Below are positions 47,703-60,953 of a DNA stretch of 64,000 bases, one piece after another. The translations under genes and the position numbers were made by a program. Each line of letters opens with the position of its first letter. Position 1 is the first letter of the stretch. The notes beneath the pieces are model-generated. The model was given only the letters and a program-made list of their open reading frames with translations. It was not told where the DNA came from and ran no database searches. Origin of the DNA: Chelonoidis abingdonii (lineage: Eukaryota; Chordata; Testudines; Testudinidae); the NCBI RefSeq assembly GCF_003597395.2, contig NC_133773.1, forward strand, positions 62,381,390 through 62,445,389. Direction: 5' to 3'.

Positions 47703-48217
47703 GGCTGAAAGGCCTGATGCCTTCCCTTGTTCGAGCCCCCTCTGGACTGAATCAGGGCCCGAAATTTTGGCCTTGATTGCCCCTGTTTGCATCGGAGGAC
47801 AGGAAGAGGCCCATCGCATGCAGATCGGGTAATAAATAACCTAGCAGCGCAACCTCAACACAAGCTGTAACTGATGGCGGTGTGCTGGCGTGCAGTCTGG
47901 CATATGCACCAATGGGTAAGGCCCCTTTCATGATTCGTCTGTGGCATGGGATAATATAAGGCCAGTTTCGTTGCTTACATAGCGTATTGCTGTACATGTT
48001 GTGGTGCAAAATATATGCTTTAACTGAAACTGACCCATTTAGAGAGATTTATCATCCCCCCCATCACCCCCAGTTTGTTTGTCATGTGGTGTGTTTTGGT
48101 TGTGGTTGTTTTTAGGTAGCAAAATAGTTATCAAGAGACAAACATGTTGTATTTTAAACAAACTTATTTACTACGGTTAGTTTGATTCTTTCGAGAACTC
48201 GTGCCATAATACTTCGG

Positions 48218-49005
48218 TGTAAGTTCCTTCCCCACTCTTGATTTAGGTACAGCTGTGGGACCTGCATGGACATTTCTAAGCTTAATTACTAGCTTAGATC
48301 TCGGTACCTGCACATCCAGGAATTCCGTGTCTGAGGCACTTCTGTTCCCAAAAATTTTCCCCTCTCTGAGTTGCCTTAGGACTTCACCAGTTCCCTGGTG
48401 AACCACGATCCAATCCTGATCTTAAAACAAGGAGAAATTAAACCATCCCCCTTTTCCCCCACCAATCCCTGGTGAGTCCAGATCCAATTCCCCTTGGATC
48501 TTAAAACAAGGAAAAACTTAATCAGGTTATTAAAAAGGAAAGCTTTTAATTAAAGAAGGAAAGAATAAAAATCATCCTGTAAAATCAGGATGGAAAAATG
48601 TTTCCAGTGGTAATCAGATTCATATAGCCCAGGGAACCCCCTCTAGCCTGAGGTTTCAAAGTGTACAGCAAACAGAGGTAAAATCCTCTCAGCAAAAAGG
48701 AACATTACCAAGTTGGAAAACAAAATTAAGTACTAACACGCCTGCCTGGCTGTTACTTACAAGTTTGGAAACGTGAGAGCCTGATTCAGAAAGATTTTGG
48801 AGAGCCTGGGACTGACGTCTGGTCCTTTAGTCCAAGAGCGAACAACCCCAAAACAACAGCACAAACAAAAGACTTCCCTCCACCAAGATTTGAAAGTATC
48901 TTGTCCCCCTATTGGTCCTCTGGTCAGGTGTCAGCCAGGTTTACTGAGCTTCTTAACCCTTTACAGGTAAAAGACACATTAACTCTTAACTATCTGTTTA
49001 TGACA
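48218..49005 (-). mobile_element. Related LTR in inverted orientation
   Basis: The minus strand starts TGTCATAAACAG at 49005 and follows the 46846 element through most of its length, clearly diverged and with indels, ending near GGAACTTACA at 48218. The target duplication is unclear (TTCGG left, CTTGG right). Separated from its partner by 515 bp. Confidence 0.85.
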
Positions 49006-52000
49006 CTTGGAGTGGAGGATTTTTTCAGTAACTTAGTGTTCTGAATGAGAGAAAATGGGGCTGATGTTTTTGCTTCTTGCTTTATTTATTTGTTTTATTA
49101 GACCAACTTCTGTTGGTGAGAAAGACTAGCTTTCCAGTTACATGGTGCTCTGCTGTGCCCCCAGTCAGTTTGCTGTTACTTCAGTAGTACTGGTAACTTT
49201 TTTTTTTTTTTTAAAGTACTGGTGATTTACTTTTATTGACCACTGGATGTACGTCTCCAGTACAAATATCACATTGGCCATTCAACACAATGTCCCATAT
49301 CAGACAGGGGGGACTGCAGGATTTATCACTAAATAAAGTAGAAATGTATGAGGCAAAAAACTATATTTTGTCCTAACCATTTCCTCTTCTATCACTTTTT
49401 AAACAAATGGGGGGGGGGAGGGGGAAATGACAGGGGTGCAGATGGGGCAACAAACTGAATAGCTGAATTGACATCCCATCTGGTACAGTAATAAATATGC
49501 TCAGTAATAATCTGCACATATTCTTGTCCAAGGATCTCAAAGCACTTGACAAATAACTAACTAACTAGGGCAGGGATTATCTTTTTGCTCTGTTTTTGTA
49601 CCGTGCCATAGCTGATGGCAGCCCCGTGGCTTATGTCCCTCTGAAAATGATGAGAAATAGGCATCTTTTTTTACGGGAAACTTTTTTCTTCCACTAGCAA
49701 GGCCTTAGGGAACTCGTGTCTGTCTGATGTGAGGCAATTCATCTTTACCCTGTGGAAGGTATTGGGAGATGGGGAGCCATTTTGAATAAGACCAAAAGTT
49801 TGTGAAAATGCTGCATACAGGTAGGAGATCATGAGAATCTGAGAATGCCCCATATCAACTATAGATGGAGTGAAGAAGATAGGATAGATGGAGCAGGGGA
49901 TGGGCTGAAATGTGGAGCAGTAATTCATGGGAAGTGGTCATTAGAATAAGAGGTTGTGGGAGCCTGGTGATATGGGAATTGGGTGGAATGAGAGCCAAAG
50001 GAGGAACACAGCAGGGAGGCTGGGAAAGGAAAAGAAAGGTGCAGTAGCACCGGGGATATGGGTTCAAGTGAAAGAGTAACAGCAAAGATAGGAGTGTGTA
50101 CCTTTAGAACTGCAGTATAGAGTAGTAGATTAGTTTGTAAGTGAGTGGGGCTGAGCCGTATATATCTCTGTTTAGCTTAGGGTTTTAGATGACGCTTATC
50201 ACTTCAGTTATATGGCCTCACTCCTGCACAGACTTACACATGAGTAATTTTACTCATGTGAATAAACCCATGGGTTGGCATTAGAATGGCGTGTTTGAGT
50301 CAGAGGTTAATAATAGATGCAAGTAATTTACAAAATAAACTAAGTGTATAGCGCTCATGAAAGGGTCTGAGCTAAAATCTGGAAGCTGAAGTCCTCTAAT
50401 TTACCCTTGTTAAGGTCTATGAACCACCTAAATTCCATTTAAGGCCCCAGTCCAGTAAAATATTTAAATATGTGCTTAACTTCATCCCTATGCAACAAAG
50501 CACTCAAGCACATGCTTGAATGCCAGTGAAATCAATGGGATTTAAAATTGTGCTCAAAATTAAACATGCTGAAGTGCTTTGCTGAATTGGGGTTTGTATC
50601 CGTAGAGTTCATAAGTCTGGCACTGACCTTCTGCATAGAAGTGAATTTCAACCCTAGAAATAGATCCAACACAGCAGCAATAGTGTGAAATTCCTTTACA
50701 ATGACCTGCTGACATATTTTACCTTTGGCCTGATGGGATCACATTTCATCTTAATGTTTGTTTAATTTTTCACCTTTGTGCTGAGACTGCCCACAAGTCC
50801 CTGCATTTTCAGAGTTACATAGGGATTTATCCATCCAAATCCCATTAGAATCAGTAGGAACTGGACGAATAAATACACTGCAAGTCTTTATAAGCATAGG
50901 GCAAAGTTGCCAGTTATTGCCGCTTGTGATGATGATTTTTGTGGTATAGACACACGTGTCTCCTGGGAACTGAACTAAGACCACCGAGTTATTGCACATA
51001 TCTATATATTTTCCATGTTTACATGCAGATTACTTCAAAGAGCTGTGGGTTGATGACTTCTAGTCTAGCGTGTTAGCAGTCCATTTACTCTCCATCTTTT
51101 GTTGTTTTCTTTCACAGTCTCAGTAACAAAAAATAGTAGTGTAAATAGAAATTCCAACAATGAGGTCTGTTGTTGAGCTTGTAATGCTCACTTGAAAGGA
51201 AGCTGTCTGGAGTATGAATGGAGCAGCCGCTGCCTAGCAGTAGCAGGGAAATAGATGACTTGGCACTGGAGAGTAGCAACCAGCAGGGTGCATATGCCTA
51301 GTGTAGCAACAAATAATGGTTAATCTGGCCAGTTAGAGGACTAAATGAGAGTACATTGTTTAACCCTGTAACCGTAACTAAATTGTAACCTGAAAAGAGT
51401 TTATAATCATCTGGCTGCTACCCCATATCAGAGGCTTAATAACTAAATAGCTGATTTGAGGTTCAGATTTAAAGCTGCAATTTGATTTATTGCTTGGTAG
51501 TATTATCTTACGCAGATTAATTGTTTTTGCAGGTTATCTAATATACTGGTGAAATTGTTGTTTGGATTCCTGTGTGATGCTGTGAACTCAATTTTCACAA
51601 TATTCGTGTCCTGTGATTGCCATTATAATCATATGATGATTGTCTAATACTTGTGAGTTAGAAGAGATAAGAGTTAATGTTAACTTGATAGCTCTTATTA
51701 CTTTTATAGAATCTTAATCCAATCATGTGTTTATATGTATCAAATTCAGTAAACGCTGTGTTCATATCTTTATCCAAATTGAAATTCAATAATTGGCATA
51801 TTCATATCTCAATTTCATGATTTCTAGCTTTTTAGAAATAATTAATGGGCTAGCACAATGCAAGCAACAATTTCTGTTCTTTTTTAATATGATACCTTAT
51901 TCCATGATAACCAAGTGAATTCATTGATTACATTTATACACTAACTTCTTTAGCCTCATAATAGCTTCTGTTAATATACATTGCATTTATGTGTTCTCCA

Positions 52001-52334
52001 ATCTAAATTTTGAAGACATGTAATGTAGTTAGGGAACCCTGTTCCTTATTAAAATAATATGCTGTAACATTGACATTTCTATAGTTTGTTTCTATTTCAA
52101 TTACCTTTATTTTTTAGGACAAAAGAATTTCCTACGGAGTGAAATTTGACATACCAGCACCCCCCATGCTGCCCTCCAATTGTCCAAAATCAAGATAAGT
52201 ATCCATAGTCTTTTTACCTTTTTAACACATCTTTTTTCTCAATAGGAGATTTTCTAGTGAGGGAAGGTTTGTATATTTGAGGAAGACCTTTCAAAAATGA
52301 AGTGTTCTCCCATCTATTCGTTAATGATTTCTAT
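49006..52334. other. Intergenic, no gene recognised
   Basis: 49075-49145 contains 'ttagaccaacttctgttggtgag', a piece of the dispersed repeat better seen at 63615-63745. A poly(T) run (about 49200-49213) and a G run (49410-49425) are present. Around 52136-52195 an acceptor-like tract precedes a short open segment (see rejected items). Confidence 0.5.
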
Positions 52335-52615
52335 CAGAGTGGTAGCATGATAGTCTGTATCAGCAAAAACAACGAGGAGTACTTGTGGCACCTTAGAGAC
52401 TAACAAATTTATTTGGGCATAAGCTTTCGTGAGCTAAAACCCACTTCATCGGATGCATGGAGTGGAATACAGTAGAAGTTATAAATCACACAGTACATGA
52501 AAGATGGATCTTCCTACTGTATTTTCCATCCATGCATCGATGGAATGGGTTTTAGCTCACGAAAGCTTGTGCCCAATACATTTGTTAGTCTCAGTTCACA
52601 AGTACTCGCTTTTTT
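52335..52615. mobile_element. Foldback copy of the 21-kb repeat family
   Basis: The left arm (about 52380-52465: 'ggcaccttagagactaacaa', 'cataagctttcgtgagct', 'catcggatgcatgg') is repeated as its reverse complement at about 52525-52605, with some 60 bp between. It begins 'tatcagagtggtagcatgat', like 21074. The arms are imperfect. Confidence 0.8.
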
Positions 52616-53589
52616 TTTTAATTTATATTAATGACTTCTAGTATCTTTACTGCATTAAAGTAAACAACTTATGGCTGGTAGTGGAGTCAGCTCTTCTATT
52701 CTATCTGAAAACTGTTAGTATTTTTTCCAGTCCTCAGGTAACCCTCTATTCCTTGATGTACTGCAAGTTTGACAAGTAACTTCTGTTTCTTGTTTCTTTC
52801 AGGACCAGCAAGTTCAAAAAATAATGATTTAAAGAGATGTTCTAGTTAGTATCTTTTTTCGGTTTGCTTACACTGAATGTTTGAGATGAAAGTGAAACAA
52901 TTCCTACTACACTTTGGCCAAAGCTAACCCTAAGATACGCCTAGGTGTGGTCACTGGATTCAACCGTGCCAGTTAAAGCAAATTTGGGCCCACTACCAAG
53001 GTGATGTTGGTGTGTTTTGTCATTCCCCCTGCCTGCAATCCCACTGCTTGGCTGCGAGACTCATACTCTAAATTCATGACATTAGGAACGAGCAGTAGAG
53101 TCAAACTGGCATTTAAGACTGTCACTGTGGGGTGGAACTGGGTGTATTGTATTTGGTAGGTTGTCTGACATTGACCTTATACTGCCCACAGCTTTTGATA
53201 GGCTGATGGTCTGTGTCGACTTTCCTCCTCACCGAAAGATTATCTCAATGGCCAACGCTTCTCTGCTTTTCCAGTGATCAGCATTCTTACCTGTCGGTCA
53301 TCACGACCACCACCACTAGCTGTCAAAACCCATGTTGGCACCTAGCAAGTAGCACCCCGAGTCTTTCCCACCTGACACAAACATCCTATCATCCTACTGT
53401 ACCTCCACACATCCAGCTGCCATACCTTCATCACCTCCCAAAATGTGCTGGCAGTGATCTGCATGCTGTGCTTTGCGCAAGGCTTCACAAAAGGGTTGTA
53501 CAGCACTGTACTATGGGGATCTTTCTGAATCAGGTGATAGAAAGCTGGCTAGATGTCGGGCTCAACGAGTATGATCAATAGCTCCATGT
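52616..53589. other. Intergenic, unassigned
   Basis: 53213-53581 is an open frame of 122 codons rich in His, Ser, Thr and Pro, with no family I recognise. It runs into the CR1 fragment and is probably repeat-derived. Nothing else seen. Confidence 0.4.
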
Positions 53590-54567
53590 CTAGTTGGCAC
53601 CGGTATCAAGTGGAGCTGCCCAAGGGTTGGTCCTAGGCCGGTTTGTTCAATATCTTCATTAATGATCTGGAGGATGGCGTGGACTGCACTCTCGCAAGCT
53701 TGCAGATGACACTAACTGGGAGGAGTTGGTAGTACTCGCTGGAGGGTTAGGGATAGGATACAGAGGACCTAGCAGATTAGATAAACTGGCCAAAAGAATT
53801 TGAGAGTCAAAAGGCACAGTGACGAGTCTCTGCACTTCGGATGGAGAATCCCATGCACTGCTACGACTTAGGGACCAAATGCTAGGCAGTAGTTCTGCAG
53901 AAAAGGACTAGGGGTTACAGTGGACAAAGCTGGAGTGAGTTCAGTGTGCCCTTGTTGCAAGAAGGCTACGCATTTTAGCTATTGTAAGGTAGGCATTGCC
54001 AGCAGACAAGGTGGGGATCGTTCCCCTCTATTTGGCATTGGCTGAGGCCTCATCTGGCTGTCCTGTGTCCAGTTGGGTCCAGACCTACAAGAGGATGTGG
54101 AAAATTGGAAAGAGTCCAGCGGAGGGGCAACAAAAATTATTTAGGGGCGGAGCACCTATGACTTATGAGGAAAGGCTGAAGGAACTGGGATTGTTTGTCT
54201 GAAGGAGAGAAGAATGAGAGGGATTTGATAGCTGCTTTTCAACTACCTGAAAGGGGTTTCAAAGAGAATGGCTCTAGACAGTTCCTCGGTGGTGGCAGTG
54301 ACAGAACAAGGAGTAATGGTCTCAAGTTGCAGTGTGGGAGGTTTAGGTTGGCTATTGGAAAAACTTTTTCACTAGGCAGGGTGCGTGAACTGGAAGTGTT
54401 ACTAGGGCGGTGGTTGGAATCTCCTTCTTAGAGGTTTTTAAGGTCAGGCTTGACAAAGCCCTGGCTGGGATGATTTAATTGGGGATTGGTCCTGCTTTGA
54501 GCAGGAGGTTGGAGTAGATGACGTCCTAAGGTCCCTTGCAACCCTGATAGTCTACAAATCTATGATT
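53590..54567 (+). mobile_element. CR1 LINE 3' end, plus strand
   Basis: Starts in the RT core (CCCAAGGGTTGGTCCTAGG..., with frameshifted FINDLEDGVDC) and proceeds through 'gaggggcaacaaaaattatt', 'tatgaggaaaggctgaagga' and 'aactttttcactaggcaggg' to the CR1 tail 'gattggtcctgctttgagca', 'aggtcccttgcaaccctgat' and TCTATGAT. It is 5'-truncated and broken in frame. Confidence 0.9.
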
Positions 54568-57110
54568 TTCCTCCTCTTATGCCTTGAAACTGTACCAGTC
54601 ACTGTTTTTCTAGCTAGTGTAACCTCTGATGTTGTTTTTGTTCACAGACAAGTGCCTTTTCCTTTATTTAATCTTATTAATTTATCTTTTATTTAATCAA
54701 ATAGTTGCATCAATAATATCTTACAGTGGTAACTTCAGTAATATGTTACATGAAATCATTTTTATTGCATCTATTGTAAATATTTGCCTGCTAATTTCAT
54801 GGAATGCTTACTGGTTGTATTATGGGGTAGGGCAAGCAGGAGAGGCCAACTTGACCTACCTGCAACATTAATTATTTTACTCTCTTATGACATTTCCAAA
54901 TTACATAATCATAGTGTTCAAAGATCAGATATTTGAAGGTGCTCAGTTTTGGTGTACCTCTGCTCCCATTGAAGTCAATGGAGCTTTACCGCTGATTTCA
55001 ATGGGAGAAAATTGAGGTCAGCAGTGAGCACTTCAAAATCCCACACTAAATCTCTACTGACATGGAAAGCTTTCCACTCCTTAGCAAAGACTCCAGTAAA
55101 TGGTGGTGTCTTTTTCTTGACGTTTTCTGATTCTCCAATGTCCGTCATGGAATGCAGTGTCAAAAACTGAATGCAGCAGTTCTAGATCTTCTAGACTGTG
55201 TTTCTCAGGAAAAAGAGATGAGAGAGTGAGTGTGAGAGAAAGACATGCAGGCAGTCAGGTTTTCCAGCTCAAATATTGTCATCAGGGGATCCAGCCAAGA
55301 GGACTGTAATACTGAGATTTATATTTTTCATGTATTTTTAAATATGTTACAACCCTCTCTGAGCTACCTGTATGGAACCCCACCTTTGGATCCCACATAC
55401 TTTCTAAACTTACTGGGTCTGATCAGGGTCCGGACACTGTCTCTATATCTGGCCTTTCAGACATACTCCTGGGATACAGACATCAATGCAGGTACCCTTT
55501 CTTGGGAGGTAAGGCCCTACAGCCCAGCTATCCTAAGCGCCAAGACCAGTGCTGACCCTCCAAGACTCTCCAATAGCTCACATGTAACATTTCCAGAGGT
55601 TCATCCTTGTGAGTTCTCTGGTTTATCATTTAACTCTCTTCAACGACTATGTGGCAGTTAAAGCAAAGGAGACACAAATTTTGCAATTTCCTCACACCTT
55701 CTATGGGTGATCTCGATTATTACTTCAAAGGTTTTTTTTCTCCTGCTCATGATAGCTTATCTCAGTTGATTGGCCTCATACAGTTGGCAGGCTACTTCCA
55801 CCTTTTCATGTTCTCTGTATGTATAAATATCTTCTTTCTGTGTGTTCCATTCTGTGCATCCAAAGAAGTGGGCTGTAGCCCACAAAAGCTTATGCTGAAA
55901 TAAATTTGTTAGTCTCTAAGGTGCCACAAGTACTCCTGTAAATTTTGCAAAGAATTTCTAAGCCACACACACTTTTTACTTTTAGACAAAACACAAGAGT
56001 TACAGGTTTATGGAAAACGCTCTTATACTTGAACACAAGACCCTGGCTCAGTTTCCTTATCAGAATCCTTCTGCACCTTCTCTTTTCTTGCTCAGTCTTA
56101 TCTGGTTCTGGTCCAGTCTGGTCGCTTCTTGCTAAAGAGAATCTCCCTTTTAACAGCAGATTCTAACACCTTTGTCTCTTCCTGTCCTTCCACTGAGATT
56201 TTTCTATTCCCCGGTCATCTGTATTTGTTATAGTGGATCAGAGTCATTAACAAATCAATAGCCTTTGACTGGTAATCTCCATTACCCTGCTAGGGCCCTG
56301 GCTCTGTCCTACACTGGTTGTGCCAGCCTTGGACTTGGACAAAACAATAACAGGTCTGGATACCTGTATTTTTGGCTACATATCAAGTGACTAGGCTATC
56401 TACAACTATTGTCTGCCTTCCTGCAGATGGATAACCCTCCAGCACTAGGTTGCCTCTATATAGCAGACGTGATAGGAATCATCTAGACAGAGGTACATGT
56501 AATAATAATAATAATTAAAAATGCAGATATTTCCCATGCTCCTCACAATAAGAATTTTATTTAAGTAGAAAAACAGTTTCCTCTTCACCTTGCACCTTCT
56601 ATTGTGAAACCCAGCGCTTCTTGGGGTTTTTTCCATCCCTCCTTCTTTCTATCTGCCAACTACTACCATGGTTAAAAATGTTAAAAATCAGCATATCACT
56701 GTATAATTTCTGCTACATTTTATTGTGGAGACTGAAACTAAATATTTTTTATGACTGCTTTCAGTTGCTTAAGTGTTGGGACAAAAAAATTGTGAAAGCT
56801 TGAAAGACACAGCATTTCGTACATTCCTTGTAACAAACAAAGAAAAGCCACAACCACAACCAAGATTTCATCATCGAAAATACCAGACTCTATCAATTTT
56901 CTCTACCAGCTGGAACATGCTTATGCTGAACTAGCTGGTCGGGTCGAAAAGGGACAATAATAATTTAAAAAATTAAAACATAATTAAAAAAGTATCCCAG
57001 TTGCCTGACAAGTGTCCATAAAAAGGGTATAAACAGGACAGCTTATTTTGCATCTCACACAGACTACTGCATGTGTGAATCTTAATGAGATGATTAGCAA
57101 ATGACCAAAA
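54568..57110. other. Intergenic; one repeat fragment
   Basis: 55855-55940 ('aagaagtgggctgtagccca', 'aagcttatgctgaaataaat', 'tgttagtctctaaggtgcc') is a plus-orientation fragment of the family at 31655. An (AAT)n run lies at 56499-56514. No gene recognised. Confidence 0.55.
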
Positions 57111-57114
57111 AAAA

Positions 57115-57425
57115 AAAATCAAGTCTATGAGACAGATTCAGTTATCCAATTTGAGTAATATCTTTAGGACAACATTTTCAAAATGTTCTAATTGAATTAG
57201 GAGCCTAAAACCTATTTTCAAAAGTGATTTAGATGACTAGGTTCAGATTTTTAAGAGTGTTTAGGCATCTAAAGATGCAGATAGGTGCCTTGTAGGATTT
57301 TCAAAATCACCTAAGTGCCTAATTCCCAATGATAAAGTTCGGTGTGTTTAAAAATCCCAAGTGCATATCTGCATCTTAGCCACCTAAATATCTTTTTAGA
57401 AAAATCTGGCCCTTAGGCATTGTTC
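57115..57425. repeat. Old palindromic dispersed repeat
   Basis: Phrases such as 'attttcaaaagtgatttaga' on the left and 'ggattttcaaaatcaccta' and 'aaatctggcccttaggc' on the right recur at 20555-20870 and near 60895. Internally inverted, low conservation. Confidence 0.6.
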
Positions 57426-57493
57426 TACCCAATGTTGCAAGGCCAAAATACCTTTTAAAACTTTGAACCTAGGTCTCTTAAAAGTGAGACTAA

Positions 57494-59637
57494 GTGTACA
57501 TCTACACTACAGGATTATTCTGATTTTACATAAACTGGTTTTGTAAAACAGATTGTATAACGTCGAGTGCATGCGGCCACTTAAAGCACAATAATTTGGC
57601 GGTGTGCGTCCATGTACCAAGGCTAGCGTAGATTTATGGAGCGTTGCACTGTGGGTAGCTATCCCACAGCTATCCCATAGTTCCCGCAGTCTCCCCCGCC
57701 CATTGGAATTCTGGGTTGAGATCCCAATGCATGATGGTGCAAAACAGTGGGTCGCGGGTGATTCTGGTAAATGTCGTCACTCTCAATCCTTCCTCCTGTA
57801 AGAAAGCAACGGCAGACGCAATCATTTTTGCGCCCTTTTTCCTGGATTGCCCTGGCAGACGCCATAGCATGGCAACCATGGAGTCCCGTTTTGCCTTTGT
57901 CACTGTCACCGTATGTGTACTGGTGCTGCTGACAGAGGCGGTACTCAGTGGCAGTGCTACACAGCAGACATTTCATTTGCCTTTGCAAGGTAGCAGAGAC
58001 AGTTGCGACCCCTAATTGTACCATCTGCCATGATCCATTGGAAATTGCGTGATGAGATGATGGTTATCGCAGTCCGTTTTGTACTGTCTGCTGCTGTCAT
58101 GGGTGCTCCTGGCTGGCCTTGCTGAGTGTCTCCCGGCCTAGGGGCGCATTGACAAAAATGGGGAATGACTCCACAGTTGGTCATTCCCTTCCTTTAATGT
58201 TTTATCTAAAAATAAGTCAAGTTCTGCTAGAATATGGGCAAGTGTACTAGAGAACCAGTGGCAGCATACGAGAAAACCAGAGAGCACAGCCACTCCGTGT
58301 CAGATATCCGCGCAAAATGATGAGCGCATGCCATTCTAGGGGTGCCCCTGCAACAAACAACCCACCCATTGCTTCCCTCCTCCCCCAACCCTCCTGGGCT
58401 ACTGTGCAGTGTCCCTCCCATTTGTGTGATGAATAATAAAGAATGCAGGAATAAGAAACACTGACTTTTTAGTGAGATAAAATGAGGGGGAGGCCTCCAG
58501 CCTAGCCCAGGCAGACATTGCGGTATGAGATAGTCCACTGGCAGTACAGAAGAATCTTTTCTTTAGACATGAAAAGGGGGGGGCTGATGGAGCTCAGCCC
58601 CCAGTTGCTATGATGAGGACAGTTTACCAGCGTTGTGTACCATCTGTGGGAATTTTTTGACCAGGAGTGCATTCTATTTTACCCAGGCGCCTCCAGGCGA
58701 CCTCACCGAGGCCAGTCCAGGAGCACTCACAGGATGATGAGGACAGCTATTTCCACCCATTTGTACCATCGTCTGCCATCGGGGGGGAAGGGAGAGGATG
58801 CTGCTGTTTCAGCTTGTGCAGCACCTTGCGTCTACCAGCAGCATGCAGTAGACATACGGTGACACTTTGAAAAAAAAGTCAAGAAACATTTTTTTCCCTC
58901 TTTTCTTTCACAGGAGGGGAAGGGGGTAAATTGACGAGATATTACCCTGAACCACCTCCGGACAATGTTTGACCTTCACAGGCATTCGGAGCTCAGCCAA
59001 GAATGCAAATGCTTTTCGGAGACTGCGAGGGACTGTGTGGGATAGCTGGAGTCCTCAGTACCCCCCCCTCCCTCCATGAGCGTCCATTGATTCTTGGCTT
59101 TCTGTTATGCTTGTCAACACAGCAACTGTGCTGTGGCCTGCTGTCATAGCCTGGTCTTGAGATTTTTTTTCAAATGCTTTGGCATTTTGGTCTTCTGTAG
59201 ATGGAGCTTCTGATAGAACAGATTTGTCTCCCCATACAGCGTCAGATCCAGTATTTCCCGTACTGCCCATGCGGAGCTCTTTTTGGATTTGGGACTGCAT
59301 TGCCACCCGTGCTGATCAGGAGCTCCATGCTGGGCGCAAACAGGAAATGCAATTCAAAAAAGTTACAAGGGGCTTTTCTTGCGACCTGGCCAGTGTTCAG
59401 ATGCTTTCCAGAGACGGCCCCAGTGTGCACTGTGGGATACCGCCCGGAGGCCAATACCATTGATTTGCGGCCACACTAACCCTAATCCAACATGGCAATA
59501 CCGATTTCAGTGCTACTCCTCTCGTCAGGGAGGAGTACAGAAACTGGTTTAAAGAGCCCTTTATATCAATATAAAGGGCCTCGGTGTGTGGTTTAACGCT
59601 GCTAAATTTGGTTTAAACGCGTAGTGTAGACCAGGCC
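57494..59637 (-). mobile_element. 2.1-kb PIF/Harbinger-type element
   Basis: Inverted ends: left GTGTACATCTACACTAC; reverse complement of right GGCCTGGTCTACACTACG. The flanking trinucleotides are TAA (57491-57493) and TTA (59638-59640), compatible with a mutated TWA target duplication. The minus strand carries a Myb/SANT-like remnant (59055-59306), the accessory DNA-binding protein typical of Harbinger elements. No transposase DDE domain was recognised, so it is non-autonomous or degraded. Confidence 0.75.
59055..59306 (-). pseudogene. Myb/SANT-like DNA-binding domain remnant of Harbinger
   Basis: Minus-strand frame reads AVWGDKSVLSE followed by NAKAFEKKSQ. This is the pattern of the trihelix/Myb-SANT domain proteins abundant in turtle Harbinger copies (L-x-x-x-W-G-D/E-x-x-V...L-x-x-x-x-R-N). 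The upstream part bearing the first conserved Trp and the downstream helix are garbled, so this is a dead remnant. Identification is from recalled family pattern. Confidence 0.6.
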
Positions 59638-60950
59638 TTAGACTCCTATGTCATATACCTTGAAAATTTTCCCCTTACTTTAAAAAGCTCTGTTGATTTC
59701 ACAGGGATAATTGCAGGGTAAAGGATAACTCAAAGTGAGCTAAGATATCGGAAACTGACCCTACATTAGGATATTCAGTATGTGAAGGGAACAGACGTGC
59801 TGAGTAGGGCTGCCAAGTTGTATCAAAATTGTGCTCTTCTATTAAAAAAAAAAAATCCCTAACTTTTAAATAATCTTTTATCTTCATGCTTTGTCTGAAT
59901 GTCTGGTTATTCTAGATCCATGAAGATCTACAAATCAAAACTTTTTTTCTACCATCTCATCTTGAGCAATATGTTTTAAACAAGTTTTATCTTACATAGA
60001 GAAACACAATTTGTCAGGACAAGCTTCATTAAATAAATTAACTTTTGTGCCTTAATGTAAATTGAAATGATTGATAGTTCTGTTAACATCCAACACAGCA
60101 CCTACATAACCAGATAGCCAAATGTGGTTTCTCCTCACACATGGTTCAAAATTCACATAACAAAAAAGCCTTTTAGATAATGTTAAAGTATCTGAAGCAA
60201 ACTTGCAAAAGCAAGGAAATTGTCAGTGAAGGATTAATCTTCTCCTACTTGAGTATAACAGGTGTTGGAGAACATTAAAGGGGCACTCCGTAGTGGTTCA
60301 GTATGGGAGGTTTAATACTTAACTATGAGTTTTCTGGCTTTTGTGTTTTGACTTCAGAATTTAACCCCTACATAGCCAAAGAATTGTGTTGGATTTCAGT
60401 TATGTTGTTTCCACCTTACCCTCGTTCTGTATTGATGAGCCATAGTCTGTGTATATATTGTTGTGTGTGTGTGTGTGTTGCTTCCATTGACTACACTCAG
60501 AACATACTCCAATGTTTTTTGCACCAAAATGTGGGTTGTACATGATCCCCAAAAGATTAATGTTTTGTGATACCTGAATCATCTCAGTTTTTAAAAAGTG
60601 TTGTTAATGCAGTAAGGTTTTTGGATGTGCAGTTGTCCCATAAGAAGTTATATTGCACAACTTTTGTGGGTACAATAATTTATTTTTTAGAGTTTATTGT
60701 ACCAGGAGCTTCTCTTCCAACTTTTTTGTTTTTATTTAATAAGTTTGTCTAGTGGTTAGAATTGTTTGTCTAATTGCTCAGAGTTTCCTCCAGGCTCTGT
60801 GACGGACTTGCTTTCTGACCTTAATCAAGTACTTAACTACTGTGTGCCTTGGTCAGTCAGTCTGTAAACTGGAAATAATAGGTAAAATGTGGCCAAAGTC
60901 ACTTTTGAAAATGGGACTTAGGCTCCTGGGCCTAGATCCACAAAGGAGAC
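59638..60950. other. Intergenic; old repeats
   Basis: 60455-60478 is a GT microsatellite. 60775-60890 resembles a MIR-like SINE ('tctgaccttaatcaagtact', 'tgtgccttggtcagtc'). 60895-60950 is the left half of an old repeat interrupted by the MITE at 60954. Confidence 0.5.
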
Positions 60951-60953
60951 TTA

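Noticed and set aside
52126..52200. Exon-like segment after a T-rich tract ending TTTTAG, reading ISYGVKFDIPAPPMLPSN in one frame.
   Set aside because: No GT donor follows (AAGATAAGT), a stop comes at once, and neither neighbour exons nor a family could be recognised.
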